Below, one piece after another: positions 14,707 through 22,440 of a stretch of DNA of 37,754 nucleotides. This stretch comes from Methylobacterium sp. J-026 (lineage in GTDB: Bacteria > Pseudomonadota > Alphaproteobacteria > Rhizobiales > Beijerinckiaceae). Position numbers and translations under genes: made by a program. A model generated the notes under the pieces. That model saw only the letters and a program-made list of their open reading frames with translations. It searched no databases and was not told where the DNA came from. Location of the stretch: NCBI RefSeq assembly GCF_022829585.1, contig NZ_JAKSYC010000312.1, positions 1-37,754 of the forward strand, in the 5' to 3' direction. Numbering within the stretch: the first letter of the stretch is position 1; each line of letters starts with the position of its first letter.

Positions 14707-15984
14707 ATGCTCCTGGCCTACTCGCTATACGAGGGCGCCCGCGCCCTGATGACGCCGGCCCGGATCGCCGCCGACCTCACCCGCTACGGGCTCCAGATCC
14801 CCGGCAATCCCCTGGCCTACGGCCCCTACGCGCGGGCGGTCAGCGCCGGCTGCGAGATGTTCGAGCGCGCCACCCGCCAGTACGGCAAGCCCGCCTTCGG
14901 GTTCGGCGAGACGGTGGTCGACGGCGTGTCCGTGCCGGTCACCGAGCGGGTGGTCTGGGAGCGGCCGTTCTGCCGCCTGGTCGCCTTCGATCGCGCCTTC
15001 GGGACCCCGCCCGCCGAGCCGCAGCCGAAGCTGCTCATCGTCGCGCCGATGTCGGGGCATTACGCGACGCTGCTGCGCGGCACCGTGGAGGCGATGCTGC
15101 CGAACCACCGGGTGTTCGTCACCGACTGGACCGACGCGCGGATGGTGCCGCTGCTGGCCGGGCGCTTCGACCTCGACGACTACATCGACTACCTCCAGGA
15201 GATCTTCGCCGTCCTCGGCCCGGACCTGCACGTCATGGCCGTGTGCCAGCCGGCGGTGCCGGTGATCGCCGCGGTGGCGTTGATGGAGGCGGCCAACGAG
15301 CCGGCGGTCCCGGCCTCGATGACCCTGATGGGTGGCCCGATCGACACGCGCCGCTCGCCCACCGCCGTGAATTGCCTGGCGCAGGAGCGCGGCCAGACCT
15401 GGTTCGAGCGCAACACGATCAGCCTGGTGCCGCCGCTCTATCCGGGGGCGTGGCGCCGGGTCTATCCGGGCTTCCTGCAGCTGTCGGGCTTCATGGCGAT
15501 GAATCTGGACCGGCACGTCACCGCGCATACCGACATGTTCGACCACCTGGTGAAGGGCGACGGCGACTCGGCCGAGAAGCACCGGGAGTTCTACGACGAG
15601 TATCTCGCGGTGATGGACCTCACCGCCGAGTACTACCTCCAGACGGTGCAGACCGTGTTCGTCGATCACGCCCTGCCGCAGGGCCGGATGGCGCACCGCG
15701 GCACGCCGGTCGATCTCGGGGCGATCCGCCGCTGCGCGATCCTGGCGGTCGAGGGCGAGAACGACGACATCTCCGGGGTCGGGCAGACCAAGGCGGCGCT
15801 CGACCTGACGCCGAACCTGCCCGACGCGCGCAAGGCCTATCACCTCCAGGCGGGGGTCGGGCATTACGGCGTGTTCAACGGCTCCCGCTACCGGGCGGTG
15901 ATCGCTCCGCGGATCGCGGCCTTCATCCGCGCCATGCGGGCGGTCCCGGGCACACGCGGCGGCCACCTGCGGCAGGTGGGCTGA
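14707..15984 (+). CDS. phaZ: Intracellular polyhydroxybutyrate depolymerase
   Basis: 425 residues from ATG 14707, preceded by GAGGTGA; ATG 14686 upstream is in frame but has no ribosome site. The protein begins MLLAYSLYEGARALMTPARI, like other intracellular PhaZ proteins, and belongs to the alpha/beta-hydrolase class that uses a cysteine nucleophile (Cys180 in VMAVCQPAVP). Acid and histidine candidates are in VEGENDDISG and GVGHYGVFNG. It releases 3-hydroxybutyrate units from native PHB granules in the cytoplasm. Together with the phasins upstream it places storage-polymer turnover in this region. A 3' hairpin (CCACCTGC/GCAGGTGG, 15963-15979) overlaps the last codons. Confidence 0.92.
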   Translation: MLLAYSLYEGARALMTPARIAADLTRYGLQIPGNPLAYGPYARAVSAGCEMFERATRQYGKPAFGFGETVVDGVSVPVTERVVWERPFCRLVAFDRAFGTPPAEPQPKLLIVAPMSGHYATLLRGTVEAMLPNHRVFVTDWTDARMVPLLAGRFDLDDYIDYLQEIFAVLGPDLHVMAVCQPAVPVIAAVALMEAANEPAVPASMTLMGGPIDTRRSPTAVNCLAQERGQTWFERNTISLVPPLYPGAWRRVYPGFLQLSGFMAMNLDRHVTAHTDMFDHLVKGDGDSAEKHREFYDEYLAVMDLTAEYYLQTVQTVFVDHALPQGRMAHRGTPVDLGAIRRCAILAVEGENDDISGVGQTKAALDLTPNLPDARKAYHLQAGVGHYGVFNGSRYRAVIAPRIAAFIRAMRAVPGTRGGHLRQVG

Positions 15985-16404
15985 GACGCCCGGATCCGGG
16001 GGCTGGACGGGACCGATCCGGTCTCGCCGCCGCCGCCCGCCCGCCCGCCCGCCCCCGCAGAGAGGGGAGGAAGCGCGCGCGGCGGCTCCGACTGCCATAC
16101 CCGTCGACCGGATCCCGTACAGGCCGGCCGGCCCGCCCCGGTGAGACCCCCCAGATTCTGAATACATAACGCATCTCCGGCCGGGCTGGCGCGGGGCTTG
16201 CGAGGCGCTGGGCGTGAGTTCGATCAGCGCCGATCCCGCCTGCCTCCGTCCCCCCCGCGCCGCGCCCGGCGGCCAGGGGCGTGCCGGCCCGTGCCCCGGT
16301 GTCACGCCGGGCCATTGCGTCGTTGCTCGAGAACCGCGCAAACTCGCCCACAGGGTGTAGGCCGACACTTCGGGCCTGAGATCCGCGCCGCCAGGGAGAT
16401 CACG
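15985..16404. other. 420-bp intergenic region with CCGC microrepeat and degenerate hairpin
   Basis: Contents: a GAGAC/GTCTC-bounded inverted repeat (15983-16025); a tandem CCGC run (about 16035-16056) leading into a degenerate copy of the repeat hairpin (to about 16070); then about 330 bp with no gene that I can support. The upstream part of the binding-protein gene must hold its promoter, but no clear boxes were found. Confidence 0.5.
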
Positions 16405-17991
16405 ATGGACCGCAGGACCTTCCTCAAGGGCTCGGCCGCGCTCGGGCTGGCCGCCCCGCAGATCGCGAGGCCGGCCCTGGCGCAGGGCGCCAAGGTGCTG
16501 CGCTTCGTGCCCCAGGCCAACCTCGCCAATTTCGACCCGATCTGGGGGACCCAGTACGTGGTGCGCAACGCCGGCACCCTCGTCTGGGACATGCTCTACG
16601 GCGTCGATCAGCAATTGAAGCCGCAGCGCCAGATGGTCGAGTCCGAGGAGGTCTCGGGCGACCACCTGACCTGGACCTTCCGGCTCCGCCCCGGCCTGAC
16701 CTTCCACGACGGCGAGCCGGTGCGGGCCAAGGACGTGGTGGCGAGCCTCACCCGCTGGATGGCCCGGGACCCGATGGGCGTGATGATCCGCGGGATCCAG
16801 GACGAGCTGACCGCGACCGACGACAGGACCTTCCGCTGGCGCCTGAAGAAGCCGTTCCCGAAGCTGCTGTTCGCCCTCGGCAAGACCAACGCCCCGATGG
16901 CGCTGATCATGCCGGAACGGATCGCCAAGACCGACCCGTTCACGCAGATCACCGAGTATGTTGGCTCCGGCCCGATGAAATTCGTCCGGAACGAGTGGGT
17001 GCCGGGCGCCCGGGCGGTGTTCGAGAAATTTGCCGGCTACAAGCCCCGCGACGAGCCGAATTCCTGGCTCGCCGGCGGCAAGCGCATCCTGGTCGACCGG
17101 GTCGAGTGGGTGATCATGCCGGATGCGGCCACCGCCTCGGCGGCGCTGCAGAACGGCGAGGTCGACTGGTGGGAGAATCCGATCTCCGACCTCGTGCCGC
17201 TCCTGCGCAAGAACGCGAGCCTCACCGTCGACATCGCCGACCCGCTGGGCAACATCGGGTCGTTCCGGATGAACCACCTGTATCCGCCCTTCGACAACCC
17301 GAAGATCCGCCAGGCGGTCATGACCGCCATGAGCCAGGAGGATTACATGCGGGCGATCGTCGGGGACGACGACGGCCTGTGGAAGAAGCTGCCGGGCTTC
17401 TTCACCCCCGGGACACCCCTCTACAGCGAGGCCGGCGGGGGCAAGGTCGGCACGGGCGACATCAAGCTCGGCCAGAAGCTGCTCAAGGAGGCGGGCTACA
17501 AGGGTGAGAAGGTGGTCTGCGTCGTCGCCCAGGACCAGGCGATCACCAAGGCCCAGGGGGACATCACCGCCGACCTGCTGAAGCAGATGGGCTTCGACGT
17601 CGATTTCGTCGCCACCGACTGGGGCACCACCGGCACCCGTCGGGCCTCCAAGGCGCCCCCTGCCCAGGGCGGCTGGAACATGTTCCACACCTGGCACGCG
17701 GGGGCCGACACCATCAACCCGGCGGGCTATCCGGCGGTGCGGGCGAGCGGCGACACGGCCTGGTTCGGCTGGCCGAACATCCCGCCGGTGGAGACCGCCA
17801 TCGCCGAGTGGTTCGACGCCGCCGACCCGGCCGCCGAGAAGGCCGCCATCGACAAGGTCAACGCGGCAGCCTGCGCGGGCGTGGTCTACGTCCCGACCGG
17901 ATTCTTCCTGGGCTACCAGGCGTGGCGCAAGAATGTCTCGGGCATCGTGAAGGGGCCGATCCCCTTCACCTGGGGGGTTTCGAAGGCGTGA
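16405..17991 (+). CDS. Peptide/nickel-type ABC transporter substrate-binding protein
   Basis: 528 residues, SBP family 5 (DppA/OppA type). ATG 16405 follows CAGGGAG and starts MDRRTFLKGSAALGLAAPQI with a twin-arginine-like signal (cleavage near ALAQG, ~27). Family landmarks are TLVWDMLYGVDQQLKPQRQM, LRPGLTFHDGEPVRAKDVVASL and DNPKIRQAVMTAM. It binds the ligand in the periplasm and delivers it to the permeases encoded at 18255 and 19193. Family 5 proteins carry dipeptides, oligopeptides, glutathione, opines or nickel. The amidohydrolase at the end of the cluster hints at an N-acyl or cyclic amide-type ligand, which is inference. Confidence 0.92.
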   Translation: MDRRTFLKGSAALGLAAPQIARPALAQGAKVLRFVPQANLANFDPIWGTQYVVRNAGTLVWDMLYGVDQQLKPQRQMVESEEVSGDHLTWTFRLRPGLTFHDGEPVRAKDVVASLTRWMARDPMGVMIRGIQDELTATDDRTFRWRLKKPFPKLLFALGKTNAPMALIMPERIAKTDPFTQITEYVGSGPMKFVRNEWVPGARAVFEKFAGYKPRDEPNSWLAGGKRILVDRVEWVIMPDAATASAALQNGEVDWWENPISDLVPLLRKNASLTVDIADPLGNIGSFRMNHLYPPFDNPKIRQAVMTAMSQEDYMRAIVGDDDGLWKKLPGFFTPGTPLYSEAGGGKVGTGDIKLGQKLLKEAGYKGEKVVCVVAQDQAITKAQGDITADLLKQMGFDVDFVATDWGTTGTRRASKAPPAQGGWNMFHTWHAGADTINPAGYPAVRASGDTAWFGWPNIPPVETAIAEWFDAADPAAEKAAIDKVNAAACAGVVYVPTGFFLGYQAWRKNVSGIVKGPIPFTWGVSKA

Positions 17992-18030
17992 TGGGGCGGG
18001 TGGTCATCATGCCGGTACGCGCCGCACGCG

Positions 18031-18206
18031 CTCCCTCCCCCCTCTGCGGGGGAGGGTGGCCCCCGAAGGGGGTCGGGAGAGGGGAGCGACGGTACAGAAC
18101 GAGGCTGAGTCCGTCACATCTGTTCTACCCTATCCTGAACCCGGGCTCCCCTCTCCCGACCCCTGCTGACGCAGGGGCCACCCTCCCCCGCAGAGGGGGG
18201 AGGGGG
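18031..18206 (+). repeat. ~170-bp palindromic intergenic element, copy B
   Basis: Left arm CTCCCTCCCCCCTCTGCGGG to GTCGGGAGAGGGGAG, a core of about 60 bp starting CGACGGTACAGAACGAGGCT and ending CTGAACCCGGG, then the inverted right arm. The left subterminal hairpin is CCCCCGAAGGGGG and the right is CCCCTGCTGACGCAGGGG. It fills most of the 263-bp gap between the binding-protein and first permease genes. Confidence 0.75.
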
Positions 18207-18254
18207 ATCCGCGGCGCCGGCCGCGCCCTCCGGCCCACCGCATAGCGAGGCCCC

Positions 18255-19196
18255 ATGCTCGGCTATATCGGCAGGCGCATCCTGGCCACCATCCCGGTCA
18301 TGGCGGTGGTCGGGTTGTTCGTCTTCAGCCTCCTCTACTTCGCCCCCGGCGATCCGGCGGCGATCATCGCGGGCGACCAGGCGACCCCCGACGACGTCGC
18401 CCGGATCCGCGCCTCGCTGGGCCTCGACCGGCCGTTCCTGGTCCGGTTCGGGGAATGGTCCTGGCAGATCCTCCACGGGGATCTCGGCACCTCGATCTTC
18501 ACCAACCTGCCGGTCACCACCATGATCGGCCAGCGGGTCCAGCCCACCGTCTCGCTGATGCTCGTCACCCTGATCTTCGCCATCGTGGTGGCGGTGCCGC
18601 TCGGCGTCGTCGCGGCCTGGAAGGCCGGCAGCCTGATCGACCGGCTGGTCATGGGGATCGCCGTGCTGGGCTTCTCGGTGCCGGTCTTCGTGGTCGGCTA
18701 CGTGCTCGCCTACGTCTTCGCCCTCGAACTCGGCTGGCTGCCGGTGCAGGGCTACACGCCGATCGAGCAGGGGCTGTGGCCCTGGCTGTCCAACCTGATC
18801 CTGCCGGCGGTGACGCTCGGTCTCGTCTACATCGCGCTGATCGCCCGGGTGACCCGGGCGACCATGCTCGACGTGCTGCAGCAGGATTACATCCGCACCG
18901 CCCGGGCGAAGGGCCTGTCGCAGGGGCCGGTGCTGTTCATCCACGCCCTCAAGAACGCCGCGGTGCCGATCGTGACCGTGATCGGCATCGGCATCGCCCT
19001 GCTGATCGGCGGCGCGGTGGTGACCGAGACGGTCTTCGCGATACCCGGCCTCGGGCGCCTCACGGTCGATGCGATCCTGCGGCGCGACTATCCGGTGATC
19101 CAGGGCGTCGTGCTGCTGTTCAGCTTCGTCTACGTGCTCGTGAACCTCGCCATCGACCTCTTCTACACCGTGCTCGACCCGAGGATCCGCTATTGA
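18255..19196 (+). CDS. ABC transporter permease, DppB-like
   Basis: 313 residues. ATG 18255 follows GCGAGG. An N-terminal transmembrane segment (YIGRRILATIPVMAVVGLFV) leads to a periplasmic loop with FAPGDPAA and the ASLGLDRP block, then five further membrane segments. The cytoplasmic coupling motif is IRTARAKGLSQGPVLFIHAL (EAA-loop type), and the C-terminus is FYTVLDPRIRY, as in DppB/OppB proteins. It forms half of the inner-membrane channel for the substrate bound by the protein encoded at 16405. It overlaps the next gene by 4 bases. Confidence 0.93.
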   Translation: MLGYIGRRILATIPVMAVVGLFVFSLLYFAPGDPAAIIAGDQATPDDVARIRASLGLDRPFLVRFGEWSWQILHGDLGTSIFTNLPVTTMIGQRVQPTVSLMLVTLIFAIVVAVPLGVVAAWKAGSLIDRLVMGIAVLGFSVPVFVVGYVLAYVFALELGWLPVQGYTPIEQGLWPWLSNLILPAVTLGLVYIALIARVTRATMLDVLQQDYIRTARAKGLSQGPVLFIHALKNAAVPIVTVIGIGIALLIGGAVVTETVFAIPGLGRLTVDAILRRDYPVIQGVVLLFSFVYVLVNLAIDLFYTVLDPRIRY

Positions 19197-20167
19197 CCGC
19201 GACCGTCGCGCCCTTCCCCGATCACGCCCCGCCCGCCGGGCTCTCGCCCGAGGGGGCCGTCCCCAAGGCAGCGCCGCCCCCCGGCCTCGCCGTCGCGGCG
19301 CCCCTGCCGGACGTGATCCCGGCCCGCAAGCGCCGCGGCCCGGTCTGGACCTACATGCGCCGCAACCCGACCATCGTGGCCGGCGGCGTCCTGCTCCTCG
19401 TCGTGTTCCTGATGGCGCTGCTGGCGCCCTGGCTCGGCACCGTCGACCCGACCGCCCTGGCGCCGGCCAAGCGCACCCGGGTGCCCTCCGCGCAGTATTG
19501 GTTCGGCACCGACATGCTCGGCCGCGACGTCTATTCGCGGGTGGTCTACGGCGCCCGGGTGTCGCTGCTGGTCGGCTTCTCGGTGGCGTTCCTCGCCTCG
19601 ATCGCCGGCCTCGCGGTCGGGCTGGTCTCCGGCATGGTCCGCTGGCTCGACGGGATCGTCATGCGGGTCGTCGACGGCATGATGTCGATCCCGCCGATCC
19701 TGCTCGCCATCGCGCTGATGGCGCTGACCCGCGGCTCCGTCCAGAACGTGATCGTGGCGATCACCATCGCGGAGATCCCGCGCGTGGCGCGCCTCGTGCG
19801 CGGCGTGGTCCTGTCCCTGCGCGAGCAGCCCTATGTCGAGGCGGCGGTGACCACGGGCACGCGCATGCCGGCGATCATCTGGCGCCACATCCTGCCCAAC
19901 ACGCTGGCGCCCATGACCGTGCAGGCGACCTATATCTGCGCCTCCGCGATGATCACCGAGGCGATCCTGTCGTTCATCGGCGCGGGCGTGCCGCCGGCCA
20001 CCCCCTCCTGGGGCAACATCATGGCCGAGGGCCGGGCGCTCTGGCAGGTGAAGTTCTACATCATCCTGTTCCCGGCGGTCTTCCTGTCGATGACCGTTCT
20101 GGCGGTGAACCTCGTCGGCGACGGCCTGCGCGACGCCCTCGACCCCCGCATGGCGAAAGACGTCTGA
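19193..20167 (+). CDS. ABC transporter permease, DppC-like, with Pro-rich N-terminal extension
   Basis: 324 residues, starting at TTG 19193 in a TTGA overlap with the preceding stop. The frame is open further upstream only inside the previous gene. Residues 1-~45 are Pro/Ala-rich and unusual, followed by RRGPVWTYMRRNPTIVAGG and the first membrane segment. HWFGTD-type loop (YWFGTDMLGRDVYSRVVYGA), EAA loop YVEAAVTTGTRMPAIIWRHI and the end LRDALDPRMAKDV are standard DppC/OppC marks. An ATG inside the membrane anchor region would be too late. It pairs with the DppB-like permease. Confidence 0.9.
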   Translation: MTATVAPFPDHAPPAGLSPEGAVPKAAPPPGLAVAAPLPDVIPARKRRGPVWTYMRRNPTIVAGGVLLLVVFLMALLAPWLGTVDPTALAPAKRTRVPSAQYWFGTDMLGRDVYSRVVYGARVSLLVGFSVAFLASIAGLAVGLVSGMVRWLDGIVMRVVDGMMSIPPILLAIALMALTRGSVQNVIVAITIAEIPRVARLVRGVVLSLREQPYVEAAVTTGTRMPAIIWRHILPNTLAPMTVQATYICASAMITEAILSFIGAGVPPATPSWGNIMAEGRALWQVKFYIILFPAVFLSMTVLAVNLVGDGLRDALDPRMAKDV

Positions 20168-21177
20168 TGAGCACCGGCATGAGCGGCACACCCCTCCTGT
20201 CGATCGAGAACCTGCAGGTCCATTTCCGCACCCCCGACGGGGTCAACCGGGCGGTCGACGGGGTCTCGTTCGCGATCCAGTCCGGCGAGACCCTGGCGAT
20301 CGTCGGCGAATCCGGCTGCGGCAAGTCGGTGACCTCCATGTCGATCCTGCGGCTCCTGCCCGAGCCGCCGGCCCGGATCGCCGGCGCGATCAAGTTCGAG
20401 GGCAGGAACCTCCTCGACCTGCCCAACGGCGCCATGCGCAAGATCCGCGGCAACGACATCAGCGTGATCTTCCAGGAGCCGATGACCAGCCTGAACCCGG
20501 TGCTGACGGTGGGCCGCCAGATCGGCGAGACGCTGCGCCTGCACCAGGGCCTGAGCCGCCGCGCCGCCGAGGACCGGGCGGTGGAGATGCTGACGCTGGT
20601 CGGCATCCCCGAGCCGCGGCGCCGGGTGCGGGAATACCCGCATCAGCTCTCGGGGGGCATGCGCCAGCGGGTCATGATCGCCATCGCGCTCGCCTGCTCG
20701 CCCAAGCTCCTGATCGCCGACGAGCCGACCACGGCGCTCGACGTGACCATCCAGGCCCAGATCCTCGACCTGATGCGCGACCTGAAGGCCCGGGTCGGCG
20801 CCGCGATCATGCTGATCACCCACGATCTCGGGGTGGTGGCCGAGGTCGCCGACCGGGTGGTGGTGATGTATGCCGGCCGCAAGGTCGAGGAGGCGTCGGT
20901 CCGGGACCTGTTCCGGGCGCCGCGCCATCCCTACACGCGGGGCCTGATGGGGGCGGTGCCCAAGCTCGGCGCCCTGGAGCACGGCGGCGACGCGCGGCTC
21001 GCCGAGATCCCCGGCATGGTCCCGAGCCTGAAGGGCCGGATCGAGGGCTGCGTCTTCGCCGGGCGCTGCCCGGACGTCACCGACCTGTGCCGCACCTACG
21101 CCCCAGCGCTCGAGCCGAAGGCGCCGGGCCACCTCGCCGCCTGCCACTACGCGCCGAAGGAGGCGCTGGCGGCATGA
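20167..21177 (+). CDS. Peptide-type ABC transporter ATPase, DppD-like
   Basis: 336 residues from ATG 20167, one base into the previous stop (TGATG). Walker A GESGCGKS, Q-loop VIFQEPMTSLNP, signature LSGGMRQR, Walker B LLIADEPTTALD and switch ITHDLG are all intact. The C-terminal extension with CVFAGRCP and CRTYAP cysteines is the oligopeptide/dipeptide (oligo_HPY) domain. It energises import. The last codons form a hairpin followed by eight T (21136-21185), so some transcripts may end here. Confidence 0.94.
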   Translation: MSTGMSGTPLLSIENLQVHFRTPDGVNRAVDGVSFAIQSGETLAIVGESGCGKSVTSMSILRLLPEPPARIAGAIKFEGRNLLDLPNGAMRKIRGNDISVIFQEPMTSLNPVLTVGRQIGETLRLHQGLSRRAAEDRAVEMLTLVGIPEPRRRVREYPHQLSGGMRQRVMIAIALACSPKLLIADEPTTALDVTIQAQILDLMRDLKARVGAAIMLITHDLGVVAEVADRVVVMYAGRKVEEASVRDLFRAPRHPYTRGLMGAVPKLGALEHGGDARLAEIPGMVPSLKGRIEGCVFAGRCPDVTDLCRTYAPALEPKAPGHLAACHYAPKEALAA

Positions 21178-21185
21178 TTTTTTTT
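21136..21185 (+). terminator. Terminator-like hairpin overlapping the 3' end of the DppD-like gene
   Basis: GCCGCC (21136-21141) pairs with GGCGGC (21168-21173), and inside it GCGCC (21151-21155) pairs with GGCGC (21162-21166). ATGA follows, then eight T (21178-21185). It lies within the ABC operon, so it would make the second ATPase gene and the amidohydrolase partly or wholly dependent on readthrough or another promoter. Confidence 0.5.
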
Positions 21186-21210
21186 GGACAGATCAGCCTC
21201 CGCGCGCGCC

Positions 21211-21380
21211 TTCCCTCCCCCCTCTGCGGGGGAGGGTACCCTGCGCAGCAGGGGGGGAGAGGGGAGCGCCGGTGCAGATATCGGCTCGGCCCCCATGACG
21301 GTCGCGTCCTTTTCGGAAGCCGCGTTCCCCTCTCCCGACCCCCTTCGGGGGCCACCCTCCCCCGCAGAGGGGGGAGGGAG
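21211..21380 (+). repeat. ~170-bp palindromic intergenic element, copy C
   Basis: Same layout as the copies at 143-314 and 18031-18206. The left arm has CCCTCCCCCCTCTGCGGGGG and a variant subterminal hairpin (ACCCTGCGCAGCAGGG). The core starts AGCGCCGGTGCAGA and ends TCGGAAGCCGCGTT. The right arm has CCCCCTTCGGGGG. It sits between the two ATPase genes of the ABC operon. Confidence 0.75.
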
Positions 21381-21424
21381 GACGCGGGCATCGCCGCGCT
21401 CAACCTTCATACGGAGCTGTGCCC

Positions 21425-22423
21425 GTGACCGGCCGCACCCTGCTGGAGGTCAACGACCTCAAGAAGCATTTTCCCCTCGGCGGCGGCCTGTTCGGCCGGT
21501 CGAACCGCGTGCTCAAGGCGGTGGACGGCCTGTCCTTCACGGTCGCCCGGGGCGAGACCCTGTCGCTCGTCGGCGAATCCGGCTGCGGCAAGTCCACGGT
21601 CGCCAAGGCGCTGATGCGCCTCTACGCCCCCACCGCCGGCCAGGTGGTGCTCGACGGCCGGCGGATCGACGACCTCTCGGCCGGGGCGCTCCGGCCCCTG
21701 CGGCGCCATATCCAGATGGTGTTCCAGGACCCGTTCTCGTCGCTCAACCCGCGGATGCGGGTGCGGGCGATCCTGGCCGAGCCGATCCGCAATTTCGGGC
21801 TGGCCAGGGGCTCGGCCGATCTCGAGGCGAAGCTCGCCTCCCTGATGGAGCGGGTCGGCCTGCCCCGGGAGGCGCTGGGACGCTGGCCCCACGAATTCTC
21901 CGGCGGCCAGCGCCAGCGCATCGGCATCGCCCGGGCGCTCGCCGCCGAGCCGGACCTGATCATCTGCGACGAGGCGGTGTCGGCGCTCGACGTCTCCGTG
22001 AAGGCGCAGATCGTCAACCTGCTGCGCGATCTCCAGCGCGAACTCGACCTCGCGATGCTGTTCATCTCCCACGACCTCGCCATCGTCGAGCACATGACCC
22101 ACCGGGTGGCGGTGATGTATCTCGGCAAGATCGTCGAGATCGGCCCCCGCCGCGACCTGTTCCTGGCGCCCAAGCACCCCTACACCCAGGCGCTGCTCTC
22201 GGCGGTGCCGATCCCCGAGCCCGGGGCCGGGCGCACCCGCATCGTGCTCAAGGGTGACGTGCCGAGCCCGATCAACCCGCCCGCGGGCTGCCGCTTCCAC
22301 ACCCGCTGCCCGCAGGCCTTCGACCGCTGCCGGGTCGAGGTGCCCGGGCTCGACCGCGTCGGCGCCGGCCACTTCGCCGCCTGCCACCTCAACGACGCCG
22401 CCGCACCGGCGGTCGCGGCCTGA
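21425..22423 (+). CDS. Peptide-type ABC transporter ATPase, DppF-like
   Basis: 332 residues if started at GTG 21425, which is 8 nt after GGAG; GTG 21419 is in frame but only 2 nt from it. Walker A GESGCGKST, Q-loop MVFQDPFSSLNP, signature FSGGQRQR, Walker B LIICDEAVSALD (Ala-Val where the partner has Pro-Thr; common in DppF proteins) and ISHDLA are present. The C-terminal RFHTRCPQAFDRC is the oligo_HPY domain. It is the second ATPase of the heterodimeric motor, separated from the first by 247 bp carrying a terminator-like hairpin and repeat copy C. Confidence 0.93.
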   Translation: MTGRTLLEVNDLKKHFPLGGGLFGRSNRVLKAVDGLSFTVARGETLSLVGESGCGKSTVAKALMRLYAPTAGQVVLDGRRIDDLSAGALRPLRRHIQMVFQDPFSSLNPRMRVRAILAEPIRNFGLARGSADLEAKLASLMERVGLPREALGRWPHEFSGGQRQRIGIARALAAEPDLIICDEAVSALDVSVKAQIVNLLRDLQRELDLAMLFISHDLAIVEHMTHRVAVMYLGKIVEIGPRRDLFLAPKHPYTQALLSAVPIPEPGAGRTRIVLKGDVPSPINPPAGCRFHTRCPQAFDRCRVEVPGLDRVGAGHFAACHLNDAAAPAVAA

Positions 22424-22440
22424 CCGATCCGGAGACAGCT

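Noticed and set aside
14725..17697. 990-residue minus-strand frame over phaZ and the binding-protein gene
   Set aside because: It spans two genuine plus-strand genes and their spacer, with no recognisable domain.
21147..21428. Short overlapping frames with SPLCGGG / PPSPAEGGG peptides
   Set aside because: These come from translating the palindromic repeat and recur at every copy; not genes.
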